From: Pseudooceanicola batsensis HTCC2597
Lineage (GTDB): Bacteria; Pseudomonadota; Alphaproteobacteria; Rhodobacterales; Rhodobacteraceae
DNA length: 64,000 nt
Direction of reading: 5' to 3'
Assembly (NCBI RefSeq): GCF_000152725.1
Contig: NZ_AAMO01000007.1
Span: 221,198 to 285,197 of the forward strand
Of the stretch, positions 7,857-16,785 are shown piece after piece (the stretch's first letter is position 1; each line of letters starts with the position of its first letter). The notes under the pieces were generated by a model. That model searched no databases, was not told where the DNA came from, and was given only the letters and a program-made list of their open reading frames with translations. The translations under genes and the position numbers were made by a program.

Positions 7857-7868
7857 AAAGCTGGCTTT
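7857..7868. repeat. Intergenic palindrome, copy 2
   Basis: AAAGCTGGCTTT, between ArdC and the DUF3768 gene, preceded by GAAAGGA and followed about 40 bases later by the leader AAAGGACAGACCCATG. It has the same layout as the copies before ArdC and before the DUF6878 gene. Confidence 0.5.
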
Positions 7869-7907
7869 GGGTTTGGTGGTTTCAACACATCCCGAAAGGA
7901 CAGACCC

Positions 7908-8297
7908 ATGAGCCATGCCGAACCCGCAGATTATCCCCGACCGAACGCCACCGTCATCGCCGCCCAGAACGACGCCTTCCGCAGGTTTGCCTGCCTTGGC
8001 ATCACCCCGGATCAGCCGATCCAGGGCCGGCTGGTTGTAACCCAGTCCCTGATCGAGGCCGGCGATGGTTTCGTGATGGAAGCCGTCCAGGCCACCGGTG
8101 CTTTTGATACATTCGAGCCGGACAACGATCCCGAAGGCTGGCACGATTTCGGGGCGGTGACGATCCGGGGTGAGACTGTGTTCTGGAAACTGGATCTGTA
8201 TGAGGCCGATTCCGACTTCCGCTACGGTGCCGAGACGCCCGAGAACCCTGCAACCACCATGCGTGTGCTGACCGTCATGATGGCGCGTGACTGGTAG
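7908..8297 (+). CDS. DUF3768 family protein
   Basis: A 129-residue protein that matches the DUF3768 pattern (NDAFRR near the N-terminus; then a strand-rich middle, and FGAVTIRGETVFWKLDLYE followed by a conserved terminal RVLTVMMARDW). It is a small soluble protein of unknown function, widespread on alphaproteobacterial plasmids. The ATG at 7908 has AAAGGA ten bases upstream within the leader shared with several neighbours. It lies between ArdC and the ParB-like gene. Confidence 0.78.
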   Translation: MSHAEPADYPRPNATVIAAQNDAFRRFACLGITPDQPIQGRLVVTQSLIEAGDGFVMEAVQATGAFDTFEPDNDPEGWHDFGAVTIRGETVFWKLDLYEADSDFRYGAETPENPATTMRVLTVMMARDW

Positions 8298-8325
8298 GGC
8301 AGGGCGCACCTCCCTCTTCAATACC

Positions 8326-8369
8326 GACAGGCCCGCTGACCCTTCGAAAGGGAAAGTGGGCCTCTTGTC
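8326..8369 (+). terminator. Intergenic stem-loop after DUF3768
   Basis: GACAGGCCCGCT pairs imperfectly with AGTGGGCCTCTTGTC (one wobble and a small bulge), giving a long hairpin between the DUF3768 and ParB-like genes. There is no clear T-run, so it may be an attenuator or mRNA-processing/stability element rather than a strong terminator. Confidence 0.45.
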
Positions 8370-8444
8370 CTGTTGGTTCCCGGATCCGGGGATCGGTCGC
8401 ACGGAAACTCGCGGCCCTCTCAATCACGTCGAGAAGGACATGTC

Positions 8445-10418
8445 ATGACTCAGTCGTTCAAACCCACCACCGTCGCCATCGGCGATCTTGTCGCCCATCC
8501 CGCGAACGTACGGACCAATTCCGCCGAGACCTATGCCTCGGAGAACATCGCAAATCTGAAGGCCAGCATCGCCGTCCTCGGCCTTCTTCAGCCTCTGCTC
8601 GTTCAGAAGATTGATGGCAAGTTCGGTGTCCTCGCCGGCGGCCGGCGTCACGCGGCGCTTCTGGAGCTGGTCGCCGACAAGGCCGCCAAGGGCTTCACCA
8701 ACCGCACCAAGATCGACTGCCGCCTGGTCCCTGATGATTGCGATGTGACCACCGCGCTCTCGCTCACCGAGAACATCACCCAGGCGCCGATGAACGCCAT
8801 CGACGAGTTCGAGGCCTTCGCCCGGATGATGGAGGTCGACGGCCAGACACCCGAGACCATCGCCAGGACTTTTGGCACGACCGTGGCTGCCGTGAAAGGC
8901 CGTCTCCGCTACGGGCTCATCCATCCCGATATCCGTGCCGCGGCCCGCGCGAAGTCGATCACGCTCGACACGATGAAAGCTTTCGCCGATCATCCCAGCC
9001 AGGAGGTGCAACGCGAGGTCTTCGAGGCGCTGACCAAAGAGGACAACTATGTCCAGGCCTACACCGTGCGGAACGCGCTGAAATCCCGCGGCGTCCAGGT
9101 CAGCGACGATATCGGGGCCTTTGTGCGCAAAGACTACGAGGCACGTGGCGGTGCAATCGCGGCCGATCTGCTTGATGAGCATTCCGTCCTCGAGGATTCC
9201 GCGCTGGTCGAAACGATCCTGCTGGAGAAACTCGCCGCCGCCGCCGAAGAAGCGCGGGCAGAGATCGGCTTTGCCTGGGCCGATGCGGTCATCCAGTACG
9301 ACTATGCCGCCATGGCGGATTATGGCCGGGTCTATCCGGGTCCGGTCGAACCCGATGAGAAGGGTTCGAGGCGGGTCGACGAGATCACCGCCGAGCTTGA
9401 GAAACTCGAACACGAGATGGAAAACGAAGAGCTCGAGGATGAGGCGTACAATGAACTCTACGAACGCGTGGACGCGCTGGAAGCCGAGGCGCGGGCCCTG
9501 CAGGAGGCCTATAGCGCCGAGGATCTTGCGCGCTCCGGCGTGATCGCGTCCTGGTCGCATGGCAGGATCTCCCTGCATGTCGGGATGGTGCGCCCTGAAG
9601 ACAAGGCGGAGCGTTCTGGCAAAGGCACCGGTGCACCGAGCGACAAGGGCGCCGCAGACGGCGATGAGATCACCTATCCCGCCTCGCTGACCGAGGATCT
9701 TAAGACTGAACGGGCGATGGCGCTCGGCGCGGCGATGACGATGCACCCGGAGGCGACGCTCGATCTCACGCTCTTCAAATTGATCACGGATGTGCTGACC
9801 AGCGGTATGGGCGTCACCCAGGCGATCAAGGTCGATGCGCGCCAGGAGTATCGTACCCACGCCAAGATGGACGAGATCGACAGCACCTCGCTCGAACAAG
9901 TGGCCGAGGCTCATGACGCTCTTGATCTGTCCTGGGCCGACGAGGCGAGATCCCCCGCCGACCAGTTCGCTCTGTTCCGGGCGCTCGATGCGGGCGAGAA
10001 GGCCAAACTCGTGGCCTATGCCACGGCAGCGACCACCCAGTCCTGCTTCGCACGGGACCGGCAGCGCGACAGCCTGATGCACGATTTCGAGGTGGAGATC
10101 ATGCCGGACATCCGGGCGCATTGGACGCCGAACGCGGCGCTTTTCAACCGCTTCAAGAAGGCCTGGCTTCTGAAGATCCTCGGCGAGGAGCTGGGGCTTG
10201 CACAAGAGGCGGTGACATTGGCCTCCTCGACCAAGAAGCAAGTCGTCGAATTCTGCGACAAGCTCTTCGCCGAGCCCTTCGCCACGCTGACGGAGGCGCA
10301 GCGGGCGGCGGTCGCGGCCTGGTGCCCTCCGATGATGCAGACGGCAGGTGTCGAGCCGGTTGATGCCAGCGAGGCCAAGACACCCGAAGACGAAACCGAG
10401 GTCGCAGAAGCGGCCTGA
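8445..10418 (+). CDS. ParB/Spo0J-family nuclease-domain protein
   Basis: A 657-residue protein with an N-terminal ParB/Srx-like domain (residues about 8-110) that includes the CTP-binding GGRRHA (65-70) and the ENITQ box near 113, followed by a KorB/ParB-type HTH region (ETIARTFGTTVAAVKGRL). The remaining 450 residues, rich in Glu and Ala with predicted coiled coil around 310-370, are typical of large plasmid-borne ParB-like proteins. No ParA lies nearby, so a role as regulator or DNA-organising factor is as likely as partition. The ATG at 8445 follows GAGAAGGACATGTC. Confidence 0.85.
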   Translation: MTQSFKPTTVAIGDLVAHPANVRTNSAETYASENIANLKASIAVLGLLQPLLVQKIDGKFGVLAGGRRHAALLELVADKAAKGFTNRTKIDCRLVPDDCDVTTALSLTENITQAPMNAIDEFEAFARMMEVDGQTPETIARTFGTTVAAVKGRLRYGLIHPDIRAAARAKSITLDTMKAFADHPSQEVQREVFEALTKEDNYVQAYTVRNALKSRGVQVSDDIGAFVRKDYEARGGAIAADLLDEHSVLEDSALVETILLEKLAAAAEEARAEIGFAWADAVIQYDYAAMADYGRVYPGPVEPDEKGSRRVDEITAELEKLEHEMENEELEDEAYNELYERVDALEAEARALQEAYSAEDLARSGVIASWSHGRISLHVGMVRPEDKAERSGKGTGAPSDKGAADGDEITYPASLTEDLKTERAMALGAAMTMHPEATLDLTLFKLITDVLTSGMGVTQAIKVDARQEYRTHAKMDEIDSTSLEQVAEAHDALDLSWADEARSPADQFALFRALDAGEKAKLVAYATAATTQSCFARDRQRDSLMHDFEVEIMPDIRAHWTPNAALFNRFKKAWLLKILGEELGLAQEAVTLASSTKKQVVEFCDKLFAEPFATLTEAQRAAVAAWCPPMMQTAGVEPVDASEAKTPEDETEVAEAA

Positions 10419-10426
10419 TCGAGCAG

Positions 10427-10458
10427 GCGACCCGCACCGAAACGTAGGCGCGGGTCGC
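10427..10458 (+). terminator. Stem-loop after the ParB-like gene
   Basis: GCGACCCGC (10427-10435) and GCGGGTCGC (10450-10458) form a perfect 9-bp stem with a 14-nt loop, followed by ACCCTTCCC. It is terminator-like but lacks a T-tract; it lies between two co-directional genes and could attenuate rather than stop transcription. Confidence 0.5.
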
Positions 10459-10488
10459 ACCCTTCCCTCCTACTCACAGGTAAATCCC

Positions 10489-11082
10489 ATGGCACTTCTT
10501 AGCTTCTCCGCGGCCAGCGTCGCGGCGCAGATCGCGCATGCGCGCGGCTGTTCCACCTTCCTGCCCAACTGGAACGGGCCGGTCGGCCAACCCGCCCTGA
10601 TCCTGATCGTCGGCACTGGTGTGCATCTGCGCTCGAACGGTATCGACGGCACGACGACGCGGATCGTCACAACCGAACGCGCCGATCCCTCCTACGCTTT
10701 TGCCGAGGGCATCAACCCGTTCCGGGACCCGGATTGGATGGCGGCCCGGCAGGCGGCGTTTCGCGATCTGACCGGCCAGTTCTACACCGACATTCTTGAT
10801 GATGTGCAAATGCTCATCGACCGTGGTCATGACACCATTCGGCTGGCGACCGATGGCCACACGATCCGCGTCTTCCTGCGTCGCGCCGCCGACTATCTGA
10901 TCGGCGGGACCTATGACGTGCCCTCGGGCCTCGGCGGGACGTTCCGGGTGATCCTCAGGGATGCCAGCGACACCCATGCGGTCGTGCAGAACTTCGGCAA
11001 TTGCGAGGATTTCGACGAGATGCTGCCCTACCGGGTGCCGCTCGATGCGCTCATCGAAATCGATGATCGGAGGGCGGCATAG
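10489..11082 (+). CDS. Conserved plasmid protein of unknown function
   Basis: A 197-residue soluble protein with no motif I can assign. It has an N-terminal helical segment, a beta-rich core (PALILIVGTGVHLR, HTIRVFLRRAADYLIGG) and an acidic C-terminus (DALIEIDDRRAA). The ATG at 10489 follows a hairpin leader. Its TAG stop overlaps the GTG start of the next gene (TAGTG), so the two are translated together. By position it belongs to the ArdC-ParB-helicase block shared among related conjugative elements. Confidence 0.72.
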   Translation: MALLSFSAASVAAQIAHARGCSTFLPNWNGPVGQPALILIVGTGVHLRSNGIDGTTTRIVTTERADPSYAFAEGINPFRDPDWMAARQAAFRDLTGQFYTDILDDVQMLIDRGHDTIRLATDGHTIRVFLRRAADYLIGGTYDVPSGLGGTFRVILRDASDTHAVVQNFGNCEDFDEMLPYRVPLDALIEIDDRRAA

Positions 11083-11738
11083 TGGGTTGGCTCTTTTACA
11101 CCGACCGCCGCGTCAAAACCTACGCAGACGAGAAGGCAGAAATCGCCCGGCTCTGCACCTTCGAGACGGATACGCGCAAGACAGTGTTGCTCAAGGCCTG
11201 CAAGGTCGGGTCGACCTGGTATGCAGCAGTGAAAGTCACCAATCTCGACGGCACGCCGGTTGATGATAGAACCTATGTGACCGATGCTGGCGGATCGATC
11301 ACCTTCGGAGCCGTGTTTCTGACCCGCTTTGATGATGGGTGCTGGGGATACAAGGACATGGAGGAGAGCGCGGGGCCGGTGGTGTCCCGCGCGCCGCTCA
11401 GCCTGCTGGCCCTTCTTTCCGTTCTGAAGGATCCCGACAGTTATGCTCATGCCTGGCGCCAGCGCTGTCGCGACTGGGCGGCAATCCCGGACTACGACGA
11501 GGGCGACAGGATCAAACTCGCCGCGCCGGTCACCCTGACCGATGGCAGCACCTGCCAGATCGTGACCGCCACCCATTACCGGCGCGGAGGGCAAAAGCGT
11601 CGCTGCTACCGCATCGAGGAGACAGGCGGCCTCGTGCGTCTGTCGAAAGCCTCGCTCGCCGGGTCCGAGCTCCTCGGCTCGGCGAAGAGTGAGGCGAGTC
11701 CGGTTCTAGCCGAGTTTTTCGCCGGGAACGGTTCCTGA
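11082..11738 (+). CDS. Conserved plasmid protein of unknown function
   Basis: A 218-residue protein starting MGWLFYTDRRVKTYADEKAEIARLC with a GTG codon overlapping the previous stop. The middle contains alternating strands with an aromatic GCWGYKDMEES segment and the C-terminal part a basic RRGGQKRRCYRIEE strand. I recognise the opening from plasmid-borne DUF proteins (possibly DUF6927) but cannot assign a function. A terminator-like hairpin follows at 11771. Confidence 0.72.
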   Translation: MGWLFYTDRRVKTYADEKAEIARLCTFETDTRKTVLLKACKVGSTWYAAVKVTNLDGTPVDDRTYVTDAGGSITFGAVFLTRFDDGCWGYKDMEESAGPVVSRAPLSLLALLSVLKDPDSYAHAWRQRCRDWAAIPDYDEGDRIKLAAPVTLTDGSTCQIVTATHYRRGGQKRRCYRIEETGGLVRLSKASLAGSELLGSAKSEASPVLAEFFAGNGS

Positions 11739-11770
11739 CCGCCGGCAACATCGCTATCTGTTCAGCCTTG

Positions 11771-11810
11771 AGCCGCCTCCGCGCGTTTGAAAGCGCAGAG
11801 GCGGCTTTCT
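11771..11810 (+). terminator. Terminator-like hairpin upstream of the helicase gene
   Basis: AGCCGCCTC (11771-11779) and GAGGCGGCT (11798-11806) form a 9-bp GC-rich stem followed by TTCTGTCCTG. It lies between the end of the 218-residue gene and the strawberry-notch helicase gene, whose leader AAAGGACAGACGATATG begins just after. Confidence 0.55.
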
Positions 11811-11850
11811 GTCCTGTCGGACCCACAACCTGACTCAAAGGACAGACGAT

Positions 11851-14800
11851 ATGGACAACCGAAGCCCGGCACTCGCACGCGATTTCCCATCGAAACCCCA
11901 CCTTCTGCAGGCCATTCGCCTGATCGGCCGCGAGATTGAAAAGCAACCGCTCAAGAGCTCGTCTCTTGCCCGGATCATGCGCGAGACCTTCGGCGGCAGC
12001 GATGCCGGCGGGGCGTGGTCCTGGCGCATGGCCTATGACCTGATGCAGGCCGCCACTGTGACGACGATCATGCGGGACAGCGGTTCGGACGTGCTCGCGA
12101 CGGCCAGATTGTTCGCCTCACGGCTCCTGACGGAGACCCGGCGCTCCGAGCAACAGATTCGCCTTCAACAGTTCTCGACGCCGCTGCCCTTTGCTGCACT
12201 GGCAATAAGCGCAGCCGCCATTCGCCCTGGCGAAACCGTCCTCGAACCTTCGGCCGGGACCGGCGCGCTGGCTGGTTTTGCAGTTTGCGCAGGTGGCAAA
12301 CCGATGCTCAACGAAATCGATCCCTTCCGCCGGGCGCTGCTCGAGGCGGTGTTCGGGTGCGAGGTGACCGGCCTCGACGCCGAACATATCGACGATCTCC
12401 TGTCGGTGCCCGATCTTCCAAGCGTCATCGTGATGAACCCACCCTTCGCTTCGTCGGTTGATCGGTCACGTGACAAGCACATCGCCGCGAAACATCTGAT
12501 CTCCGCGGCCAAGCGCCTCGCGCCCGGCGGACGTCTCGCGGCGATCATGCCGATGGGCTTCACGCCGGAACGGGACGCGGCGCATTGGGCACGGGCCTCG
12601 GCCATCGCAAAGCCTCACCTCGCGCTCACGATCCCCGGCCACGTTTACCGCAAACTCGGCACCACGGTGGAAACCCAGCTGATGGTCTTGGACAAGGTGC
12701 ACGAAGACGTCGAGTTCGTCCGCACGGCCGTCGACGATTTGGATGCGGCGCGGCAAATCGTCGAAGACATCGCTGAGTTGAGACCTGCCGCCGCTCCGGT
12801 CCAGACCAGAGCGCAGGTCCGGTCTTCCTCACGGCAGGGCGGTTTGCCCGTCGCGCGCAAGCGCCCGGTCACCGCAACCTTGCCTGCCAAATCGACAACC
12901 CACGCCGCCATCCCGCTGGCTTTCACCTGCCTCGCCACCCCCCGCGAGAACAAACCTGTCTCCGACATCTATGCCCGCTACCGCCCGCAGCGGATTGAGA
13001 TCACGGGGGCCCAGGAACATCCGACCCCGCTCGTCGAGAGTATTGCGATGGCATCTGTCGCGCCCCCGGTCCCGTCGAATGAAGCTGCCTCGGACCTGAG
13101 GTTGCCCGGTCGCCTGATCGAGGGGGGTCATCTCTCCGAGGCCCAGCTCGAGACCATCCTGATGGCAAACGACGCCCACGGGCGCGACTCGCCGGGGCGG
13201 TTTACCATTGACGAGGACCAGACCCGGATGAGCCGTGCTGATGATGACCCGGAGGCGCGCGCCTATCGGCTCGGTTACTTCCTCGGCGACGGCACCGGCT
13301 GCGGCAAGGGCCGCGAATGCGCCGGGCTCATCCTGGTGAACTGGCTCGCGGGTCGTCGCAAGGCGGTCTGGATCTCCAAATCCGCCACGCTCATCGAGGA
13401 CGCGATCCGCGACTGGACCGATCTCGGCGGCTCGCCCGCCGACATCCAGCCGCTCTCCAAATGGAAGCCTGACCAGCCTATCTCCATGGGCGATGGCATC
13501 CTTTTTGTGACCTACGCGACACTCCGGTCCGCAGGCAAATGCGGGACGACCCGGTTGAGCCAGGTTCTGGGCTGGATGGGCGAGGGTTTCGACGGCGTGC
13601 TGGCTTTTGATGAGGCCCACGCCATGCAGAACGCCGCGGGGTCCGACGCGGGCAGGGGGGTCAAACCCTCCCAGCAGGGTCTCGCCGGGCTGCGTCTGCA
13701 GCTCGCCACGCCCCGGGCGCGGGTCTTTTATGTCTCGGCGACCGGGGCCACCAGCGTGCAGAACCTGGCCTATGCCTCCCGCCTCGGACTCTGGGGTCAG
13801 GGTCCGGACTATCCCTTCCCGAGCCGGGAGAGCTTTGTCTCGGCGATGGAAGCCGGAGGCGTGGCGGCAATGGAGGTCGTGGCCCGCGACCTCAAGACCC
13901 TCGGATTTTACACGGCACGGGCACTCAGCTTCGACGGGGTAGAATATGATGTGCTCGAACATGCACTGACACCCGCCCAGATCGAGATCTATGACGCCTA
14001 TTCCGGCGCGTTCCGGACGATCCACCACAATCTCGAGGCCGCCCTGACCGCGACCGGGGTCAACGATGCCTCCGGCCAGACCAACGCCTCCGCCGCCAAG
14101 GCCTCGGCCAAGTCCCGTTTCGAAAGCACCAAACAGCGTTTCTTCAACCACCTTCTGATGGGCATGAAAGCCCCAACCGTGATCCGTGCCATTGAAGATG
14201 ATTTGGCCGAGGGATTTGCCTGCGTCATCCAGGTGGTTTCCACGGGCGAGAGCTTATTGAAGCGTCGGCTTGAAGCGATGGAGCCCGAAGACGAGCTCGT
14301 GGAAGGTGCGCTCACGCCCCGCGACTACGTCTTGAGTTACCTCGAACAGGCCTTCCCGATCCATGCCCAGAAGCTCGTGGAGATCGATGGAAACATGGTG
14401 GCCGAGCCGCTCCGGGATGCGAATGGTGCCCTGGTCGTCTCCCGCGAGGCCGAAGCCCTGCGCGATGCGGCGATGATGGAGCTCATGTCACTTGCCCCGA
14501 TCCCATCGGCGCTCGATCAGATCCTTTGGGCCTTCGGGGATGAGGTCGTGGCCGAGGTGACCGGGCGCTCCATCCGCCCCCTGAAGTCGCAGGACGGAGC
14601 ACTCTTCATCGAGAAACGCTCCGCCAGCAGCAATTCTTCGGAAACCCGCGCCTTCATGGATGGCGAGAAGGAAATCCTGATCTTCTCGGATGCCGGCGGG
14701 ACGGGCCGGTCCTACCATGCCGCAAAGACGGCGAAGAACCAGAAGCGGCGGCGGCACTATCTGCTGGAGCCCGGCTGGCGGGCCGATGCCGCGATCCAGG

Positions 14801-16110
14801 GGCTCGGCCGCACGCATCGCTCCGCCCAGGTCAGCGCGCCCTTCTTCCGGGTCTGCACCTCGGACGTTCACGGTGAAAAGCGCTTCACCTCCACGATCGC
14901 CCGGCGGCTCGATCAGCTGGGGGCGCTCACGAAGGGCCAGCGCGAAACCGGCTCCCAGGGCATGTTCCGCGAGGAAGACAATCTCGAAAGCCCGATCGCA
15001 AGGGGTGCGCTACGCGGCTATTACGCCGATCTCGCCGCCGGGCGCGCGGCGGCCATGAGCTACGAACAGTTCAGCGATTGGACAGCTCTTCGACTGATCG
15101 ACCAGGACGGCGTGCTGCTGGAAGAGCTGCCGCCGATCCAGCGCTTCCTCAACCGTGTCCTGGCGCTGCCAATCCACATGCAGAATGCGCTCTTCGCCGA
15201 GTTCATGAGCCGGATTGCCGATCAGACCGAGCGGGCGCGGGCCGCGGGCACGCTCGATCTCGGCGTCGAGACGTTGCGCGGCGAGCGGATCGAACAGGTC
15301 TCGGTGGAAGACCTCTGGACCTGTCCGCGTTCGGGGGCGGTGACGCGCATAATCGGACTTGAGGTGACGGACCCTGTCCATGTCCTCTCGGCAGAAGAAG
15401 CTTTGAACCGGAATCTCGACAAGCTGCCAATGATCAACCGTGCGTCGGGTCGCGCGGCACTGATCTCGTCGCGTCCGATGCAGATGTATGACGAGGAGAT
15501 CGTCACGCTCATGCGCAAGGTGATCCGGCCGAGCGGGTCCACCTATGTCGAGGAAGGGAAATTCCAGGCCTCCGCCTGGGAGGAGATCGAAAAGCCCGAG
15601 TCCCGCCGCCTTTGGGACGAGGAGGCCGATGGCCTGCCCAAGGTGACCACGACAAAGCTCTATCTGCTGACCGGGCTTCTGCTGCCGATCTGGAAGGATA
15701 TCCCCTCGGGCAACGAGCGCATCTACCGGGTCACGCCCGAAGGGCAGGGGAGTATGATCGGCCGGACCGTCAGCGAGGACGGCGCGGCCGCACTCAGAGC
15801 CCGATTCATGGTGGGCACGCCGAAAACCCCGCAGGACATGCTGACGGCCGCGCGCGGGTCCACCGCGCCGGTCGATCTGGGCCGAGGTCTCACGCTCACC
15901 CGCCGCCGGGTCGCGGGCGCGGCCCGTCTCGAGATCGACGGGGCCGACCGCGGCATGATCGACGGGCTGAAGGCCATGGGGTGTTTCACCGAGATCATCG
16001 CCTTCCAGCTTCGGGTCTTCGTACCCCACGGGGAGGGCGTCGATACCGCCGCCATCCTGGCCCGGATCGTGGGGGATGGATCTCCGACGGCGGCGGAGCG
16101 AGCCGCCTGA
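11851..16110 (+). CDS. Strawberry notch-type helicase with N-terminal methyltransferase-like domain
   Basis: A 1419-residue cytosolic protein. An N-terminal methyltransferase-like domain carries the SAM loop EPSAGTGALAGF and the adenine-methylase motif NPPF (about residue 196). A linker leads to a strawberry notch (SBNO) ATPase: Walker A GTGCGKGRE near 482, DEAH box FDEAHAM near 586, then SGATG-type motif III near 630. The helicase C domain has DAGGTGRSYHAA and the arginine-finger segment QGLGRTHRS (about 985). Such proteins are a hallmark of large alphaproteobacterial conjugative elements and are suspected to act in DNA entry or antirestriction; the exact role is unknown. The ATG follows the shared AAAGGACAGAC leader. 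Confidence 0.88.
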   Translation: MDNRSPALARDFPSKPHLLQAIRLIGREIEKQPLKSSSLARIMRETFGGSDAGGAWSWRMAYDLMQAATVTTIMRDSGSDVLATARLFASRLLTETRRSEQQIRLQQFSTPLPFAALAISAAAIRPGETVLEPSAGTGALAGFAVCAGGKPMLNEIDPFRRALLEAVFGCEVTGLDAEHIDDLLSVPDLPSVIVMNPPFASSVDRSRDKHIAAKHLISAAKRLAPGGRLAAIMPMGFTPERDAAHWARASAIAKPHLALTIPGHVYRKLGTTVETQLMVLDKVHEDVEFVRTAVDDLDAARQIVEDIAELRPAAAPVQTRAQVRSSSRQGGLPVARKRPVTATLPAKSTTHAAIPLAFTCLATPRENKPVSDIYARYRPQRIEITGAQEHPTPLVESIAMASVAPPVPSNEAASDLRLPGRLIEGGHLSEAQLETILMANDAHGRDSPGRFTIDEDQTRMSRADDDPEARAYRLGYFLGDGTGCGKGRECAGLILVNWLAGRRKAVWISKSATLIEDAIRDWTDLGGSPADIQPLSKWKPDQPISMGDGILFVTYATLRSAGKCGTTRLSQVLGWMGEGFDGVLAFDEAHAMQNAAGSDAGRGVKPSQQGLAGLRLQLATPRARVFYVSATGATSVQNLAYASRLGLWGQGPDYPFPSRESFVSAMEAGGVAAMEVVARDLKTLGFYTARALSFDGVEYDVLEHALTPAQIEIYDAYSGAFRTIHHNLEAALTATGVNDASGQTNASAAKASAKSRFESTKQRFFNHLLMGMKAPTVIRAIEDDLAEGFACVIQVVSTGESLLKRRLEAMEPEDELVEGALTPRDYVLSYLEQAFPIHAQKLVEIDGNMVAEPLRDANGALVVSREAEALRDAAMMELMSLAPIPSALDQILWAFGDEVVAEVTGRSIRPLKSQDGALFIEKRSASSNSSETRAFMDGEKEILIFSDAGGTGRSYHAAKTAKNQKRRRHYLLEPGWRADAAIQGLGRTHRSAQVSAPFFRVCTSDVHGEKRFTSTIARRLDQLGALTKGQRETGSQGMFREEDNLESPIARGALRGYYADLAAGRAAAMSYEQFSDWTALRLIDQDGVLLEELPPIQRFLNRVLALPIHMQNALFAEFMSRIADQTERARAAGTLDLGVETLRGERIEQVSVEDLWTCPRSGAVTRIIGLEVTDPVHVLSAEEALNRNLDKLPMINRASGRAALISSRPMQMYDEEIVTLMRKVIRPSGSTYVEEGKFQASAWEEIEKPESRRLWDEEADGLPKVTTTKLYLLTGLLLPIWKDIPSGNERIYRVTPEGQGSMIGRTVSEDGAAALRARFMVGTPKTPQDMLTAARGSTAPVDLGRGLTLTRRRVAGAARLEIDGADRGMIDGLKAMGCFTEIIAFQLRVFVPHGEGVDTAAILARIVGDGSPTAAERAA

Positions 16111-16115
16111 AAGGA

Positions 16116-16127
16116 AAAGCGGGCTTT
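16116..16127. repeat. Intergenic palindrome, copy 3
   Basis: AAAGCGGGCTTT directly after the stop of the helicase gene (TGAAAGGA...). It is followed by a second imperfect stem and then the leader AAGAGGACCAGACCCATG of the DUF6878 gene, the same layout as upstream of ArdC and of the DUF3768 gene. Confidence 0.5.
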
Positions 16128-16235
16128 CGGTCGGGGGAACGTGGAAGGGTGCTTTGCCCCCTCGCGTTCCGCCGCCGTGGCGGGTCTCTGGACCCCTCGG
16201 CGCTTTCCCCAATCTCAGACAAGAGGACCAGACCC

Positions 16236-16622
16236 ATGACCAACTCCGAGACCACCTTTGCCGAGACGATGGCAAAATGGCAGGCCGAGCGCGAAGCCGC
16301 CAACAAGGCCACCCGAAACGAGCTGCTCCCGCAATTGCGAGGCCTCGGCATCACCGAGGTCACCGCCGAATACGAAGGCTACGGCGATTCCGGCAATATC
16401 GAAGACGTAACGGTGCAGCCCGCAGGCATTGCGCTCCCTGACGAACTCTGCACGAAGGTTGGCGACTTCGCCTGGTCCGTCGCCTATCACCAGCATCCCG
16501 GCTTCGAGAACAACGAGGGCGGCTACGGCACGCTGACCTGGGATGTCATCGCCGACAGCATCACCCTCGATCATGCCGACCGCTACGTTGAATGCTCCCA
16601 CAGTTTCGATGAGGGCCTGTGA
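16236..16622 (+). CDS. DUF6878 family protein
   Basis: A 128-residue acidic protein: an N-terminal amphipathic helix (FAETMAKWQAEREAANKATR), then GITEVTAEYEGYGDSGNIEDV, and a C-terminal VAYHQHPGFENNEGGYGTLTWDV segment that is strongly conserved in this family, ending HADRYVECSHSFDEGL. Function unknown; it is found beside SBNO helicase and DUF6915 genes on rhodobacteral plasmids. The ATG at 16236 (AAGAGGA upstream) is chosen over longer in-frame possibilities that read antisense-like sequence. Its stop is followed two bases later by the start of the interrupted DUF6915 gene. Confidence 0.8.
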   Translation: MTNSETTFAETMAKWQAEREAANKATRNELLPQLRGLGITEVTAEYEGYGDSGNIEDVTVQPAGIALPDELCTKVGDFAWSVAYHQHPGFENNEGGYGTLTWDVIADSITLDHADRYVECSHSFDEGL

Positions 16623-16785
16623 CATGGCCCATCCCCTCCATCATGCCGAAAGTTCCGCCCGGAAGTATGGCGGAACGCCATCCGACTATCAGGCCGTTCA
16701 CGACTGATGGTGTGGATGCCTCTCCCGCCGGGATCGTACTGTCGCGAGGCAGAAAAAGCGAAATCCGCAGTATTGGAGAAACAAA

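Noticed and set aside
8424..10460. Very long open frame on the minus strand (678 codons) opposite the ParB-like gene
   Set aside because: Antisense shadow of a GC-rich gene; repetitive Gly/Asp/Arg composition, no motif and no ribosome-binding site. The same holds for long minus frames opposite the ArdC (6783-8423) and acyl-CoA ligase (55945-58155) genes.
11851..16110. DISARM or BREX assignment because of a large helicase with methylase motif
   Set aside because: None of the other DISARM (drmA/B/C) or BREX (brxL/pglZ) genes is nearby, and SBNO helicases in this plasmid block are a known conjugative-element feature.
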